This document shows, one piece after another, positions 22,738 to 36,540 of a DNA stretch of 64,000 nt. The translations under genes were made by a program, and so were the position numbers. Source of the stretch: Spirometra erinaceieuropaei (Eukaryota > Platyhelminthes > Cestoda > Diphyllobothriidea > Diphyllobothriidae); NCBI GenBank assembly GCA_902702965.1, contig CACRXP010000175.1, positions 1,007,816 to 1,071,815 on the forward strand. Direction: 5' to 3'. The notes beneath the pieces are model-generated. The model ran no database searches. It saw nothing but the letters and a program-made list of their open reading frames with translations, and was not told the origin of the DNA. Positions within the stretch are counted from its first letter, which is position 1; each line of letters begins with the position of its first letter.

Positions 22738-24815
22738 TGATGCTGTCATGACACCAAACCCGAGACGGCGAGAAAGGCGAGAGTGCGGCAGACGCTGTGC
22801 AAGCCGACAGTCGCTATAAAAGAGATCACGCACAAGTAACCGTCCCTGGTCTCAGCCTGTTGTGGAACGCATCGTTGGTCACGATGGTCGAACTACAGCT
22901 TGATCGTGTAAAAGCAACTTCCAGTCTCACTGTTTAGCTACTACAGTAGGTGGGCTAACTCATTAAATGTCAACCGAAATTCCAAAATGCGTTTTCGTTT
23001 CTAAAAGATTAATTAAGTAGGATTGTAAAACTAGTCGGCCTTCAACATAAATTTATAACTTTTCGGTTACCTTAGGATGCCGGCTTTCGAATGAATTCCT
23101 TTACGGCTGCATGCAAAAATTACACTCTGTAAAAAATGACTACATAAGTAACATGCATTTTCCCACTGATTTTCGATGCTCCTAAAAGTCAATTTATATT
23201 TCATAGAAAGCATGCATAAAAATATTAATTGTTTTGCTCATTAGGTAGAAAATGACGCCATCTTTTAAATTTATAATCAAAGGAGAGAGGTAATTCGATT
23301 TTCAAAAACCTTTCCAATTTCCGAATAATTTTGAGTTCGCACTACTGTTACACTTAGATTTAGGGTTTCCAAACTACAAGCCATATATTTTCCGCGTACG
23401 GAAAGCCACACATTCCTCTACGGTAATAAAGGGGGACCACACAGGGTTTATAAAATTTGGCAGTAGTTTTGATCCATATTGTTGAGTTTATAAGCCACAT
23501 TGGTAAATGCAGAGACGTGACGATTTATGAACGGTCATTTCACTGTATCTAAGAGTTCGACAATGAAAAACCTTTTTAAAACCGAATTAGGTCCCTCCTT
23601 CGGGTATACAATCAGAAGAGAACGAAATTACCTACTGCATGAGCGAAAAAGGAGTGTTTTTATTCATGTTTTCCATAAAATATAATTGGACTTTTAGGGG
23701 CTTCAAAAATCAATGAGACAAATTCACGCTACATAAGTAGTCATTTTTTACAGGGTGTCGTTTTGCATGCGGTCGGACGAAAGTTCATTCGAAAGCCTGA
23801 ATCCTGGGGTAACTGAAATATTTTAGAATTATGCTGCACGCTGATCAGTTTTACAGCCCCACTTAATCAATCTTTCCGAAACGAAAGCGCATTTCGGATT
23901 TTCGGTTCGGAGTTAGCCCACCTACTGTATGTGCGCACCTGTGCTGCCCGTAACAGATGCCGTTCGAGAACACCGTGAATTCTGGCGGATCCATTCGGGG
24001 GGAGGGGGGAGGATTGAAGTCCGGCCGATTTTCCAGCCTGCTTCTTCTGACAGGCGCTCACTGGCAGAATACACTGGAGGAAAGGTGGTGTTAATAAAAA
24101 GCATTAAGTGTATGTAAAAAGTGCAAACAATGACTATGAAGTCCTTCATAGACTAGAGTACCGTTTGACGAAAAAGATGACTGCATCAGTGCTCGCCCTC
24201 TCTCGTCCTCAGCGACTAGCACCAATCCGAGCCTTCGCGCTTCTTGCACGCTGTCGAGCAAACCACATTATTTCAAGGTCACCTATTTCTGATTATGATC
24301 AGGCGACATCAGGGCCAACTATGCACACAAGGAATGTTCTGAGGTCCTCAAAATCTCTATGTTTCTTTCACACGGCCTTAAAACGTCTACAAATGAATAT
24401 CTACCAATCACACATCAGGATTCTTAGTTACGACCCGGTGTGCAGACGGAATATTGTTTGAGCCATCTCTGGCCTAGCCGTCGTCAACGCGTCGGGCTCC
24501 ATGTCGAAACCTGAATGATCCCGTGTTCACCACTGCCGGGCTACGAAGGTTGGTTAGTAAGGCCGCAGTCAGCTAATCTCGGAACACGTTAAGTCAGTGT
24601 GGGGGGTAGGTCTGTATATTGTGCGCTCGGAATTATTCCGGGGGCACAGAAGCGTTTTCGCAAGAAGGAAGTACTTTGTGAACCATTGTGCAAGCACTTG
24701 GAGCTGAAGAGGCTAACGAGCCATCCGTTTGGGTGTTCTTTCGACTGTGCTTCTAAAATAAAATACTTATATAAGCTATGCGAGCAAAAAATTTGCGCAA
24801 GCGAGTTTCTCGCTG
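22738..24815 (+). repeat. tandem duplication, unit 2, split by a MITE
   Basis: Second copy of the preceding unit. Without the 984-bp MITE at 22944-23927 it is about 1.09 kb, close to the roughly 1.04 kb of unit 1. Divergence between the units is visible throughout, so the duplication is not recent. Confidence 0.85.
22944..23927. mobile_element. foldback MITE copy B, with paralogous empty site
   Basis: 984 bp. It begins CAGTAGGTGGGCTAACTCAT and ends in AGTTAGCCCACCTACTG, with TA at 22942-22943 and 23928-23929. The host sequence TGTTTAGCTA(C)TA | TATGTGC is found unbroken in unit 1 as TGTTTAGCTATTATGTGC, proving a single TA that was duplicated on insertion. The right terminal repeat has a small deletion relative to copies A and C. 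Confidence 0.88.
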
Positions 24816-25017
24816 CAGAGCCACAACTGTCAAATTTATCCTCGTCGTTCGCCATGCAGATCAGACCTGGCGGTCGCGTAGCAACTTTCTCACCAATCCA
24901 CGATTAAGCCGGAAACTTAGATAATCATCGCATACCGGCGTTTTTTTATTATTTAGACGTCATTTACGCGTGTAATAGAAATTGCGAATACAATGTCATT
25001 TACCGAGTGAAAACCTG

Positions 25018-25976
25018 CAGCAGACGTGCTAACTCATGAATTGTTAACCGAAGTTCTCAAATGCGTTTTTGTCTCGAAAAGATTACTTGAGTAGAGTTGG
25101 GAAATTAGTCATTATGCAGCATAATCCTATGGTAATCCCTTAGTTCATGATGCTGGTTTTTTAACGGACCTTTTTCGGTCGGTTGCAAAAGCTGCATTCT
25201 GTGAACTGTGGCTACTTAAGTAGCGGGAATTTTCTCTCATTAATTTTCGATTTCCTTATGAATTCCAACATATCTCATAGGAAACATGCACAAACATATT
25301 CATTCGTTTGCTTATTTGGTGGAAGATTACGTTTTCTTGAAATTATTTACTTAAAAGAAGGCTATAATTAGGTTTTAAAACAATTGTAATTATGGGCTTT
25401 TTCCGACCAGAAAATTCCCATTCATAAAATATCGTCTCTCTGCATTCACTATTGTTACTTATAAAGTTTGCAATAGGGGTCAAATTCCCTGCTTAATTTT
25501 ATGAACCCCATAGGTTCTCCTCTTAGTACTGTAGAGAAATATATGGTTTTCATACACGGAAATACACAAATTGTAGTTTGGAAACATTGAATGCAAGGGC
25601 AAGAACAAGTTTCCAAAACCGAATAATCCCCATCGTTCAAGTTTAAAATCTGGATAAGACGTAATCTCCCACCAGATGAGTAAGCGAATGAATATCTTTC
25701 AGCATGTTTTCTAAGAGATATATTGGAATTTATAAGAACATCGAAAATCAATAAGAAAACATTCACGCTACTTAAGCAGTCATCTTTTACCAAGTGTAAT
25801 TTTTGCAGACTGCCGCGAAGAATTTTCTTCAAAACCCGGCATCTTCAACTAATGGAATTACCATGCGATTATGTTGCATGATGTTTTATATTGCGACCCT
25901 GCTTTAGCATTCATTCCGAGTCGAAAACGCATTTCAGAATTTCAATTAACATTGCTCAAGCTAGCAATCTGCTGCA
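25018..25976. mobile_element. foldback MITE copy D, older
   Basis: Terminal regions (CAGCAGACGTGCTAACTCAT at left, GCAATCTGCTG at right) match the family with several changes. The flanks read TG and CA rather than TA/TA, consistent with later mutation. The internal arms still mirror each other. Confidence 0.7.
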
Positions 25977-26979
25977 AAATGTATTAATAACTGCTGGACA
26001 GATTTTCCCTAGTTACATGCAAGTGACGTTAACTGATCTACTGCGGTTGCAGGGCCAAACGCTGGCATTTCCCTTGACGACGGTAGGTTATTCAGCAGTG
26101 AGCATTCCCGTCACATGTATCTATGGCTATGCTCTGTCTTCACTACACACTTTTAAAAATGTATATAATCATCAGGTGATCCAAAGTCAGAAATATAAAA
26201 CGTGCTTTTACCTGCGGAACGCGCATAGTTAGTCTTCTTTATAATGAGTGAATAAATGCATGGACTCCAGAAGGTAGACACACAATGGATGTCACGTGTC
26301 TCAATATGTGTTGCTATGGCAGTTGTTTATGTTTTCGAGGGCATCGGCGCTTTCAAATAGCCCCAAAAATGAGGCTCCAGTAGCGTGAGATCGAGGTCCA
26401 TCGGCGGCTTTCTCAAGTACTGGGGAGATACCGGTCAAAGAATTGCCCTTTTTTAGGCGGAAATGTTCATGGAAGCTGCGATATCAGTGCATCCACCTTC
26501 CCTTTCCAGACAAATGCGTCCTCGGGGAACATGCGTAAATAGGTCTCTTCCAGCGACGTTTTTGTCGCTGTACGGGAGTCGAAGCTGAGCGCATCTGAGG
26601 GGGGGGGAACAACTCGGTGTTGCGCAAGTCATTTTGACCACCCACCACTCGTCCACCCGGTCACCATAGCCGTAACAGAATGAGCAGACAGTAATCCCAT
26701 GACAGTAATACCACCATTCCCTTGTTTTATGAACGTGAGAACCGGCTTAAAATCGAAGAGTTACCGGCTGTTTCTCCTGGTGCTAGACTCTTCGTTACTA
26801 GCTTTATTTATCGAGTCGAAAATGTATACATTTACTTTCAGGATGTTCAGGTTCAAATTATGTTGCCCTTTTTAGTGTCGAGGAAATTACAACGCGAACT
26901 ATAAGCAAATTCTATGAGACAAACTATTTTAAGTTCGTTACGCAAATTACTAATAATAATATTCGAGCTATAATGCATC

Positions 26980-27260
26980 AGCAGCTGCGGTCTAACAGTG
27001 TCATATGCACAAGTTCCCGACAGACAGTCAGTAATAACGGTGGCTCGGCAGTGGATTCCGACAATATCAACCGTGTGCTTCACAGTAGAGCGAGAGCAGG
27101 GACGGTAACTATCGCGTGACAGCAGACTTTCACAGCATCTATCGCACTCCCCCCATCTCCGAAACCTGGATCTGGTGCCATGACCAAGTCAGGCAGACCG
27201 GAGGCGGAGGAGGCCGCAGATGCCTGACACGGCGTTCACCCAGGCGTACCATCACACCTC
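26980..27260 (-). repeat. copy of dispersed repeat R1
   Basis: GTCAGTAATAACGGTGG, GTGGATTCCGACAATATC then ACCGTGTGC, GGGACGGTAAC, CAGCATCTATCGCACTCCCC and ACGGCGTTCACCCAGGCGTA follow each other as in the 37390-37620 copy. Confidence 0.55.
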
Positions 27261-28797
27261 CTGGTTCGCAACAAACACTTAACAAGGATTCTAAGCAGCG
27301 ACAAAAATGGGGGCGACACGCACCCACATTTCCGCGGCACGAGCCTGCCACTGCACCCCGAATGCTGGTAGTTGCACATTTCCGATAACGTCCGCCAGAG
27401 TCCGATGTAGCGCCCGTGTTGGTCCAACGCAGGGCCCGTTTTAGGGGCAGGAGTAATATGCTAACACTCTTACCATGGTGATCATTCGGTATTTGTAGAC
27501 TATCTACTGGCTGTTGACTGCTTGGAAATATTTCACGGTTATTTCGCAGTAGTTAATAAATTTTAGGGCAAATATTTATATCACCGCTTGTGCCGATCCG
27601 GAAAGGGTTTCTGTACGCTTCTAATCGCCAAAATTCGTTCGCAATACGAATGGCATATCAGAACATTTTAATCTTATCAAATGGCGATTTGTACATAGGT
27701 GTATGGCGGTGCGCTACCGTGGTTGCGACGCGGCCGCCTACTCGCGTCATCTTCAGCCTGACCCGCGCCCCCCCCCCCGTCAGTAGATGGCTTGGACCGC
27801 ACTATGCTTTGCACTAGCATTACGAGAGGTTGAGGTCAGTCGACGCCGTCTTCTTCACTGATTGGCTGGAGGCGGACAAATCCCAGGCGCACTCACAAGC
27901 TTCGCAAACTCGTCAACTCGAACCCTACTGGAGTACACTTGCTGCTGTTGCTGCTGCTGCCTGCCTGTCTCTCTGTCAAGTCGCATTTACGCTCTCTCGC
28001 CGCAGTAAAGTTTTCGTCAAAAAATGCAGCTTTGCTCCACTTCTGACGCTGGAAACCTCCGGGTGTCAAACCTCACACTTTGCCTGGCTCCTCAAGATCA
28101 AAGCAGATTGTAGGCCGCCATTGCTAGCGGTCATAATTGCCCTCCCGGTATCGGTTTGCACATGTGCCTTTTCGTCATTGGGGCTCACTCATTTTGGGCG
28201 TACAAAGTCACGCCAGTTTGACCGTCGATTTCGAAGATGTCCACCGCGGTACGTCTGTGCTAGCGCCGACTGAGGCTTCACTTCATTTATGCAAACTGGC
28301 TTGAGTACGTCAACAGTTAATGCATGCCAACAAGACCTGACCGTGTGACTGTTTTCATATTCTTGGAGTACTGGCTTGTTTGGAAAAGCGGCTTGTTAAG
28401 TTATAAACGCAGCTATTGATTTCAAACCCAGGGCGGTTTTGCAGAAATTCTGTTGTCACGTGATGCGACAGAAAATCTTCCGTTTTTGGTGAGTCCCTGG
28501 TTTTCAATGCAAAGGCTATAGTTTTATATGCACGTAATTGGCGAAATTTTAGGAAGTTCTGGATAGCACAAAACTCTATTATTGGTATTGGATTATACAC
28601 AGTAAGTACTTTGACGTGTAACGCACCACGGATCTGACTTAGTTGTTTAAGTTGGCCAAAGACACCTTCGTGGGAATCCTAAATGGGCATGGCGTGACTG
28701 CCTGTCGCCGAAGATAGCCGGTGTGTCCTGCCTTCCGGCCGCTGATATTTTTTTCGTCCCAGCTATGTATTCGCATCCTCTCTACTGTCGTCACAGC
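27261..28797. other. unassigned; contains a 147-codon open frame
   Basis: The plus-strand frame 27830-28273 is open for 147 codons. Its last part overlaps an R1 segment (near 28200-28260), and it has no recognisable domain or splice pattern. I consider it fortuitous. Confidence 0.45.
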
Positions 28798-29830
28798 TCA
28801 GATCAGATCAGATTTATTAAGGGAAAGGTAGGCGAGCGTCTTTGAACTCCCTTTTGGTTACAATAACGTCATAAAAAGACAGTGTGTAAGGCAAGGGTCA
28901 TAGAAAGTTAGGTAAGTAGTTACATATAACAAGCATTGGTCACTGGTATAAATTTGTCTGTGAATGCCTTCTATGTCAAAATTGTACAATAACCAGTACG
29001 CGGTACTGAATGGACCAAGTAATATCGAAGCAAGCGCATATGCTTTGGTCAGGAGATAGCGAAAATTGCAAAACGTAATGTTACTAAAATATAGGGAGTA
29101 GCATGCTTTGTAACATAAAACGTTGGGTGGGACGGGTGGTACAGGGGGAAAATTTGTTAGTTTCTGATGCTGTGGAGGTACATAACCCTGTACTGGTCAA
29201 CCTTTCTCTTAAATGAGTCCACGGATGAGGACATGACGACGTCCACAGGCAGAGCATTCCATGCCTTTACTACTCTGTGGCTGAAGAAGGACCTCCTTGT
29301 GTCCAGTCTCGCCCCTTTCACACGTAGTTTCAGAGGGTGTCCTCTCAAACTAGTAGTGGTGGCCAGCTGAAAAAATTCGCCGGATGCGAAGCAGCAATCC
29401 TGATCCCGTTGCATTCTAAACGTTTGAATTAAGTTGTCTGTAGTCCAGGGGAAAGAGGTTAAGATTTGACAGTCTAGTTTCGTAAGGTAGGTTTTTATGA
29501 CCTCTGACAAGCTTTGGTGCCCGTCGTTGGACTTTTTCGAGGGTGATACGATCGTTGACAGTCCAAGGTCTCCAGGCCTGAATGGCAAATTCTAACTGTG
29601 GGCGCACAAACATCCCGAAGACCTTGCAAAAGCACCCTTCGTCGAACTTGGCAAATGCCGCTTGATGAGATATAAGCTGAACATTGCGATGTCGCTGCTT
29701 TCAAGCAGTGGAATGATGGCTTTAGTGAAGATGTTATCCACACACCTAGATCCTACTGAACCTCTACCAGTGGCAGAGGTGTGTGATTTAGATGACATTC
29801 CTATGCAGTTGCCATTATCACTGCACTCAC
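28798..29830 (-). pseudogene. CR1-like non-LTR retrotransposon, 3' end
   Basis: Read on the minus strand. DLGVWITSSLKPSFHC (about 29755), FVRPQLEFAIQAWRPW (29613 onward), LEKVQRRAPKLVRG and FFSHRVVKAWNALPVD (about 29290) succeed each other across several frames. These are the C-terminal part of a CR1/Jockey-clade reverse transcriptase ORF2. Frameshifts and an in-frame stop make it inactive. The element ends at GATCA-type short repeats at 28798-28817, the kind of 3' microsatellite tail CR1 elements carry. It is 5'-truncated near 29830, as usual for LINEs. Confidence 0.85.
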
Positions 29831-31689
29831 CACTGGCGGTCTAACGGAGACCACAGCTCACTCCAGACGGATCGGTTGTATACGCAATGTTATTCCCCTT
29901 AGTATCGCTGTGTCCCATCTTTATCATTTAATCTACTTATCTCTCATAGTGTATAATTCCTTGTCAGACGAGTGACGCGTATAAGGTAATACAGATTTCA
30001 GTGTTTATACGGTACTATTGATAGAATAAAGTAATAAAAACGTACAAACCTCAACAATGGATACCCTTGACAAAGAATTCCTTTGTTACTGTCCGAGCAA
30101 ATTGAATTCCCAGCTCAAGGTCAGAAAACAATACTAGTTAATTAAAAGAACGACGATCACGCTCGAAAAAGGGTTAAAAAAAGGGGAAGGGGAATGTCAA
30201 CAGGGGCCAAATGTGGAAGCACTTGAGAGGAGGGCGTGCAGAATTCCAAGCGTTGGCCAGCTGGATACAACACATAGCACAGGTTCCATATGTGCCAGTC
30301 CTTTCTGATCACATACAAGCATGTTTAGCGTGATACATGACGACTCAGTCCCGCGTTTCCGTGGCCAGAAAACTACGTCTGAGTGCTTTTAGAATCGAGT
30401 GCATGTCGGCCTCAGTAATGTCCGCCACTGCGGAAGATCATGCTGATTTAAGCACTTATTTATAATGCACGATAGTGGCTACCCATAATAATACCATAAA
30501 TGTGAATTGTCTTGTCATGGTCGTCCAAAAACCTTCCGTCATCCACCGACGTTAATGTTTGCGTTGTGCAAGAAAGCGATTAAAGTGCCTGACTGGGCAC
30601 GTGACAAGGTGATTATTCTGCTAAGAAATCACCCATTTTAGGGAGAGGATCCTGGATGGGAACTCATGTGACCAGTTTGTTTTGCTGAAGACACGCCATG
30701 TGTCTGTCTGCTGGAGGGGGCATTTAATGAAATAGGTTTTTACACATATCAAAACCCCATATACAAGGTTTCAGCCGCACCTACCGGAGCTCATATACCC
30801 CCGTGCCAACTCTAAAGTCTGTGACCTTAAATAACCCGAACTTGGGCGGACAAATGTTCTTTTAACCGAACGTGATTTAATGACAAGCCACTCTAAAATG
30901 ATTCTGAACGTGACACTTCGTGGGTGACAAGACAACGCCACGTAGCACAGGTGGGTGGTCGACTGACATAGAATGAAAATGGTACGGTTGTCAACTTACA
31001 ACACTCTTTGGATGCACAACTTATTAGCAACAACAACCAAGCCAGATCTGCCCGTTATAAATAACTTCCTTCTAAGGCTTAATACCTTTGGTCTGGGTAA
31101 AAACGTCGGTGGATGGGTCAGGTTTTTTATTGTTAACTTTACTTCCGTGCCCGTGCTTGCGATGAGTCCTCCAAAAATGCTGTTTGCGGGGGCGTCCCTC
31201 TGCCTGGCCTACTTGACTGGTAACCCTTCTTATGTTCGCACGAGTTTCGTCTTTCAAAAACAACCGTGACAGTTTTACCACTGAAATCAAGTCGTCAAGC
31301 AAACTGCTCAATGTGCGCCCATAAAATGACTTAGTTAGGATCGGTGATCGAATCCACTTCTGGGACAAGACAGTTAATACGTGGACATCCCACGTCTTAA
31401 TCAATAGACCCAGGTGATGCCTAGAATTTGCTCCAGAAAATAAAGTCAGCCCATTGCTCGCCATAAAAAGCTGCATTTTGTACTCCGAGTACGAAAGTGT
31501 TTTTTGCACCTTAAGAGCGGTTCAACCGACTCCGATTGCAATTCTAGAAATAAGTTCACATACACAAGCAATGTCTGCTACAGATTTAAAAGTTATCATT
31601 TCTGGCAAATTAAACAATATTTTGGCAATGCACTAAAGGATTAGCAATAACTCAGAAGGTGAACTTTCGAATTTTGACTCCTTTACAAT

Positions 31690-32640
31690 TTACGATTAAG
31701 GGGCATGGCAGGCAGAATTCTTAAATAGATCGAGAATTTTCTCGTCGGTAGTTCCCAAGTTGTCTGTGTAGAGTAACCACAAGCAGGGTACGCAGTCATA
31801 GAGAATGGAGTCCTACAGGCCTCAGTGATCTGATCGACCCTCTTTCTCAAATTCATTAATAATTGTATAGAGGAATTGAACTGTAATTGTGTGCCATGTT
31901 CGCGCATGATATTATAATCTGGAATGTCATCCATAATGGTGCTGACAAGACCAACTTCCAAGAAAATATTCGTCGACTGGATAAGTGTGCCCGCAGATAG
32001 CTTCTGTCCTTCAATTTGAACAAACGCACCATACGTCGCCTCTGAGCTCAAGATCAGGTCCTTAATACGCGGTTCAACTATCAGAACGCAATGCCACCAC
32101 GAGGGTAGAAACAAAGACAGACCTCGGAGTTTGCATTACAGAGGGCTTAAAGCCTTCCACACAATGTTTTAAGGCAGCTAAGGGCACAGCTTCGATGCGC
32201 TACATAATCAAGCGGGCATTTAAAATTCTCGATAAAAAATGCTCCTCCAAAGTTTTTGGCACGTTTGTAAGGCCGTGTCTTAAGTATGCAGTCTAGGCCT
32301 GGATATTCTGAACGCGACGAGATTGCAATCTTCTATAAGGGGTCAGGATTCACTGCCATACGAGTTCCGCCTAAATTACCTAATCCCTGTCCTCTGAGTT
32401 ATAAGCGGTTGCGTGGTGGCCTGATACAAACTTCCCGTACCGTTCGTGGATTGCTATACGCTCTCGTGTGCGACCACCTTCTTCAACTCGCCATTACAAC
32501 TAGTCTCGAGACCTACTATTCAAAGTGCATGTACTCCAAGTATGATTGGATTTAGAAAGTATTTCTCCTCCAACCGTATCGCGGAACTGTGAAATAACAG
32601 GCACAGGGAGATTTTAATATCACAGTCTGCATAGACATTC
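31690..32640 (+). pseudogene. CR1-like non-LTR retrotransposon, decayed fragment
   Basis: On the plus strand, pieces in different frames align to the same ORF2 as the copy at 28798-29830, but start further upstream. They include LFLKFINNCIEELNC (fingers/palm region), GLKPSTQCFKAAK, YIIKRAFKILDKKCSSKVFG, TFVRPCLKYAV, LSYKRLRGGLIQTSRTVRG and FRKYFSSNRIAEL. The polymerase F-A-D-D box is not preserved; the text around it reads VPCS. Numerous stops and frameshifts show long decay. It lies in opposite orientation to its relative. Confidence 0.8.
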
Positions 32641-35600
32641 GGAAATCGGCCTGAAATACGCATGCTGCAAGTACTAGCAAACTACGTAACTATGTTACCA
32701 TAAAAACCAGTGACCCAAGTAAATCTAAGTCAACGTTCATTTTATGTTGCAATCTGTCTAGGTTGTTGCTAATTTTTAGTTGACGGATAGGGAGTGTAGA
32801 TGCGTACGCCTACTACCCACTAATGCACCAAACTGTAAAAAGAAACACTTCAGACAATCACATGCCATTATAGAAATTGTTCAGAAACACTGTATTTCCC
32901 AGATATGTCAGTCTACTGCTACGAGGTCTCTGTGGAGGACTTGTCGTAGGCTGTCTTCGAGTTATTAACTAGACCTGAACTCGAAATTTTGGCTGTTTAT
33001 GGAATGTTCAATTTCATAGTAAGCTCAAAATGTGGAAAGGGCTTCCTCGGAAGTATGGCATGCATAGAAGGAGAATGTTTGCGCATATGTTAATTAGGGA
33101 GATCACAATATACCCGGACTGTTCCAGTCTCTGCAATGAAATGTGATGAATGAAAAGTGACAAAAACGCAGTGGAAAAAAACAAAAATAATTTTACTTTC
33201 CACTGTCTGCCACATTAACGCACGCATTTCTCAATGTATTCGTTTTTTCGTGGCTTTTACCGCTTGAAGTGTATAAATCTGCCTTTTCCCGTCTATTTCT
33301 TCATTTCGTGTCGCAAGTGATTCTTTTCTTCGTTTGTTTCCCTCCTTATAACTTTTCATGTCGTTTATAAGGCCTGCGTGCTTGCCTCCTTTAATGCTGT
33401 TATGCCTCTGCGCATACTTCTGTCACATGTTGGCGTTTTCTAGATCTTTACGGACATCGTGTTTCTAGAAAAAACGTTTGCAGTTATTTATTTGTAACTC
33501 TCCGATCCTGCATATTTGTCCATCTCATTAACGTACTCCGTAACATTATGGTAATTTTTTAAATTTTACTGAGCGCGCAGTATCTGTTCCCGTTGTAATT
33601 CACGCGGATCTACAGAATAACTCCTCCGTTTATTAAGCTTTCTGAATGCAGCTACCACAACATTCTATCTTTTGCATTTACTAAATATCGAGTTTTAAGC
33701 ATTCAGATAATACAACGCGTAAGAGGGCTTAAAAATCGTTACTAGTCCCTGTATTAATCACCGTGAGAACAAAAATCTCAGACATAATGAATTGGTTTAT
33801 CCAAATAACCCAATTGCTAAAGAAAAGGATGAAGCGGAACCCGTTTGAGTGCATGACTTATGTGGTCAATCAAAGGTCATTCTGAGGTCATTCGGCGGAT
33901 TTTGAACTACGATCGACGGACAAGATGTCGTGGCCGCCTGTGATGACAGTAGCCCAGACAAGCACAAATCAAACCATGGATATAGCGATACAAGCGTAAA
34001 TATAGTGAAATGTTAACCAGACTTTAAAATTGTTTGCTTAATTATTATTCTATGGTTATTTCAAGCTTCCATCGCTTGTAGACGTGGACGACTTTCAATG
34101 CAAAGTTGCAAAATGAATTAGTACTTAATAGGACGTCCTATTAATTTGCAAGTTGTCCCTGCGTTTCAGTACATAAACCATAAACTCCTCGGAGGCCTCT
34201 GTAAAAGCCAATCTTAATGTAAATGTCGTCGATGTTTGTTAAATTTTTTCAGCCATCTATTCATTATGACTAACGAATCACCAGATAATCGAAGTTTATT
34301 AGTTAGATTAGTTAACCTCTCACACCTCGTGCACGGCTGTGCACGATTGTTCGTTTTTAATAAGTGGCGGGCATAAATATGCGATTGAACATTTTATCTT
34401 CCCATGCATACGAGTTGGAGGCTTATGCAGATAAAACTTCCTATGTTGCTTACAGACCACTATGAAAACTCACATATATGGTGAACTGACTTGGATGTTT
34501 AATCAGTCGTGAGTGAGAGAGCTGATGTGACAGCTGCATATTTCCTCCAGCATGAAACCTACAAGTTTTAGACTTTATCGTGCGCATTTGACGCAGTTAG
34601 CTAACAGAATGTGGTATGTCTGGCGAGCATTGTTACGCGGCCTTCCAGAAGGTGAAGACGTCGGATCAGGAAAACAATTTTAGAGGACAACAGACTGCTC
34701 AACTAAGAATACGGCTATATCTGAAAGAAATTCGCTGAAAGGACAAGACAGGTAGAGCAATAAGACGATGCGTGTGGAGTGATCTTATAGGGAGTTAAGA
34801 TAGTTGGCAGACGAATTAAAATTCGTGTTCTATGGCCAACCAGTAAGTCTAATTGCCAACGTTGGTGATGATTCCGTCCCCGTGTGGAGAAGTCTTCACG
34901 AATAGCTGATTGCTTAACGTAACATCCTGGTGTCCCATCTACTACCATGGACGGCTGATATGATCCGGACCTCGTCGTTCAACAATTGAGCATTTAATGG
35001 TTGTTAACAATATGCGTTCTCTTTTTAGTCAGTTCGTTTGTTAGACTTCAGGTTAACCAAAAATATAAATTATATCATTTGCGGGACGAAGGAAGTAGGC
35101 AATTGATATGACCGTAGAAATGGGAGCGGGTAGCAGATTTCACATGTTATTACCCTCAGGTTATTTTCTTATTCAATCGCACAGTTATTTGTCTCGCCTG
35201 TCTGGCTTTTAAAAGTTTTTGAATGATTTGAAGACCGGGCTGATCACACGGTGAAAGAGAGGCGACATTACACTGTGCGTTCCCGCAATTCCTAAGTTTC
35301 AAACAAAGTCCGCTTTCACTCGACTTAAAAAACTTGATGCCCTTCTTCTCCTTTTATTCGAAGTCTAGGATGTGGGACATTGTACAACGTAATACATAAG
35401 AAACAAGCTTTAAAAACACCATAACTGTCTAGAAAACGCACTCCCACAGAGTATATCACGGTCGATTGCAGAAACAATAAGCACTGCATGATTACAAGTA
35501 TACCGATTTTGGCTTCGTTGTTTGAGGTTGCAAACACTATAATTTCATACTCTCTTTTACAAAAGTACGTCTCCTCCAGAATTTCTCCAACACATCCTGT

Positions 35601-36540
35601 TTTCAGAAAAACAACCTGGTGTGTGTTTAGAAATAAAAAAGAGCTTGAAATAAGAGACGGCGTCAACCGACCGATATTAATTTTAACTCAAGAAAATTCC
35701 TTGATTTTCATCCGTAAGTTTTCCAGAAATACTTCACGTAACAATCTAGAGGTACCTTCGAGGACGCCAAAAAAGCGTATCAATTTCTGTTGTGCGTTTT
35801 GCGACCTTTGTTTTCTGTCCTTACTTTTGTCGAACGCTGACTCGATTTCTTCCACTTGCCATTCTGTTGTCCGGCTGTTAGATCCTCTGAGTATGTACCG
35901 ACCTCGCAAATTCATACCCAATTCAGCGACAAAGTAAAATTAACCAAAGAGCATCTGCATATTTCTGAGACGTTTTTGGGAAGCTTGTTCAGTGCTATGG
36001 ATCGTTTCCCTAACCGCTAACCACCATGCGTTATAAACATCCCGTGGACATTCAATGTTTTTACAAATTTCCCGACCTTCTCTACCATCTGCCATCTCCT
36101 TGGGACGTCCCATTTTTAATTCTAACACTCAAGGTTTAATTCATGCGCACCGTCTGTTGCGTCAACCCAGGATTTGCGGTCTTCCTGCGTCTCAACAACC
36201 TACTTTGTTAAACAGTCTGCGTACAGAATTGTTGTAGGGAAAATTAAAACTTCCGAAATAATACACATTAAATGAATTTGCGCTCTGAAGCAAAGAGCCT
36301 AAGCTCTAAATAAAAGCAGTTTCACTTGGTGGACAAACTCCACATAACACCTCATCCTAGTTAACCCCTACTTGTGCTTAGTCAGAAAACTTTAATTTCT
36401 CGACTACCGAAGAATGTTTCATAGAGCTAACTTGCGTCCCAAATGCAACATTTCCCTGCCATTAAAGACCTGTCCCGTTATGAATAGCTCTTAGGTATGC
36501 TTAGCATACCTCTCTGTGGTAAATAAGCCTTATTCATTTT
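32641..36540. other. unassigned intergenic sequence
   Basis: AT-rich. A run of adjacent open frames on the minus strand between 36128 and 35325 (up to 113 codons, including a Lys/Arg/Gln-rich stretch near 35700-35920) is unusual. I recognise no domain and see no convincing splice sites. Confidence 0.4.

Noticed and set aside
27830..28273. 147-codon plus-strand open frame as a gene
   Set aside because: No domain, partly overlaps repeat R1, no supporting splice or start context.
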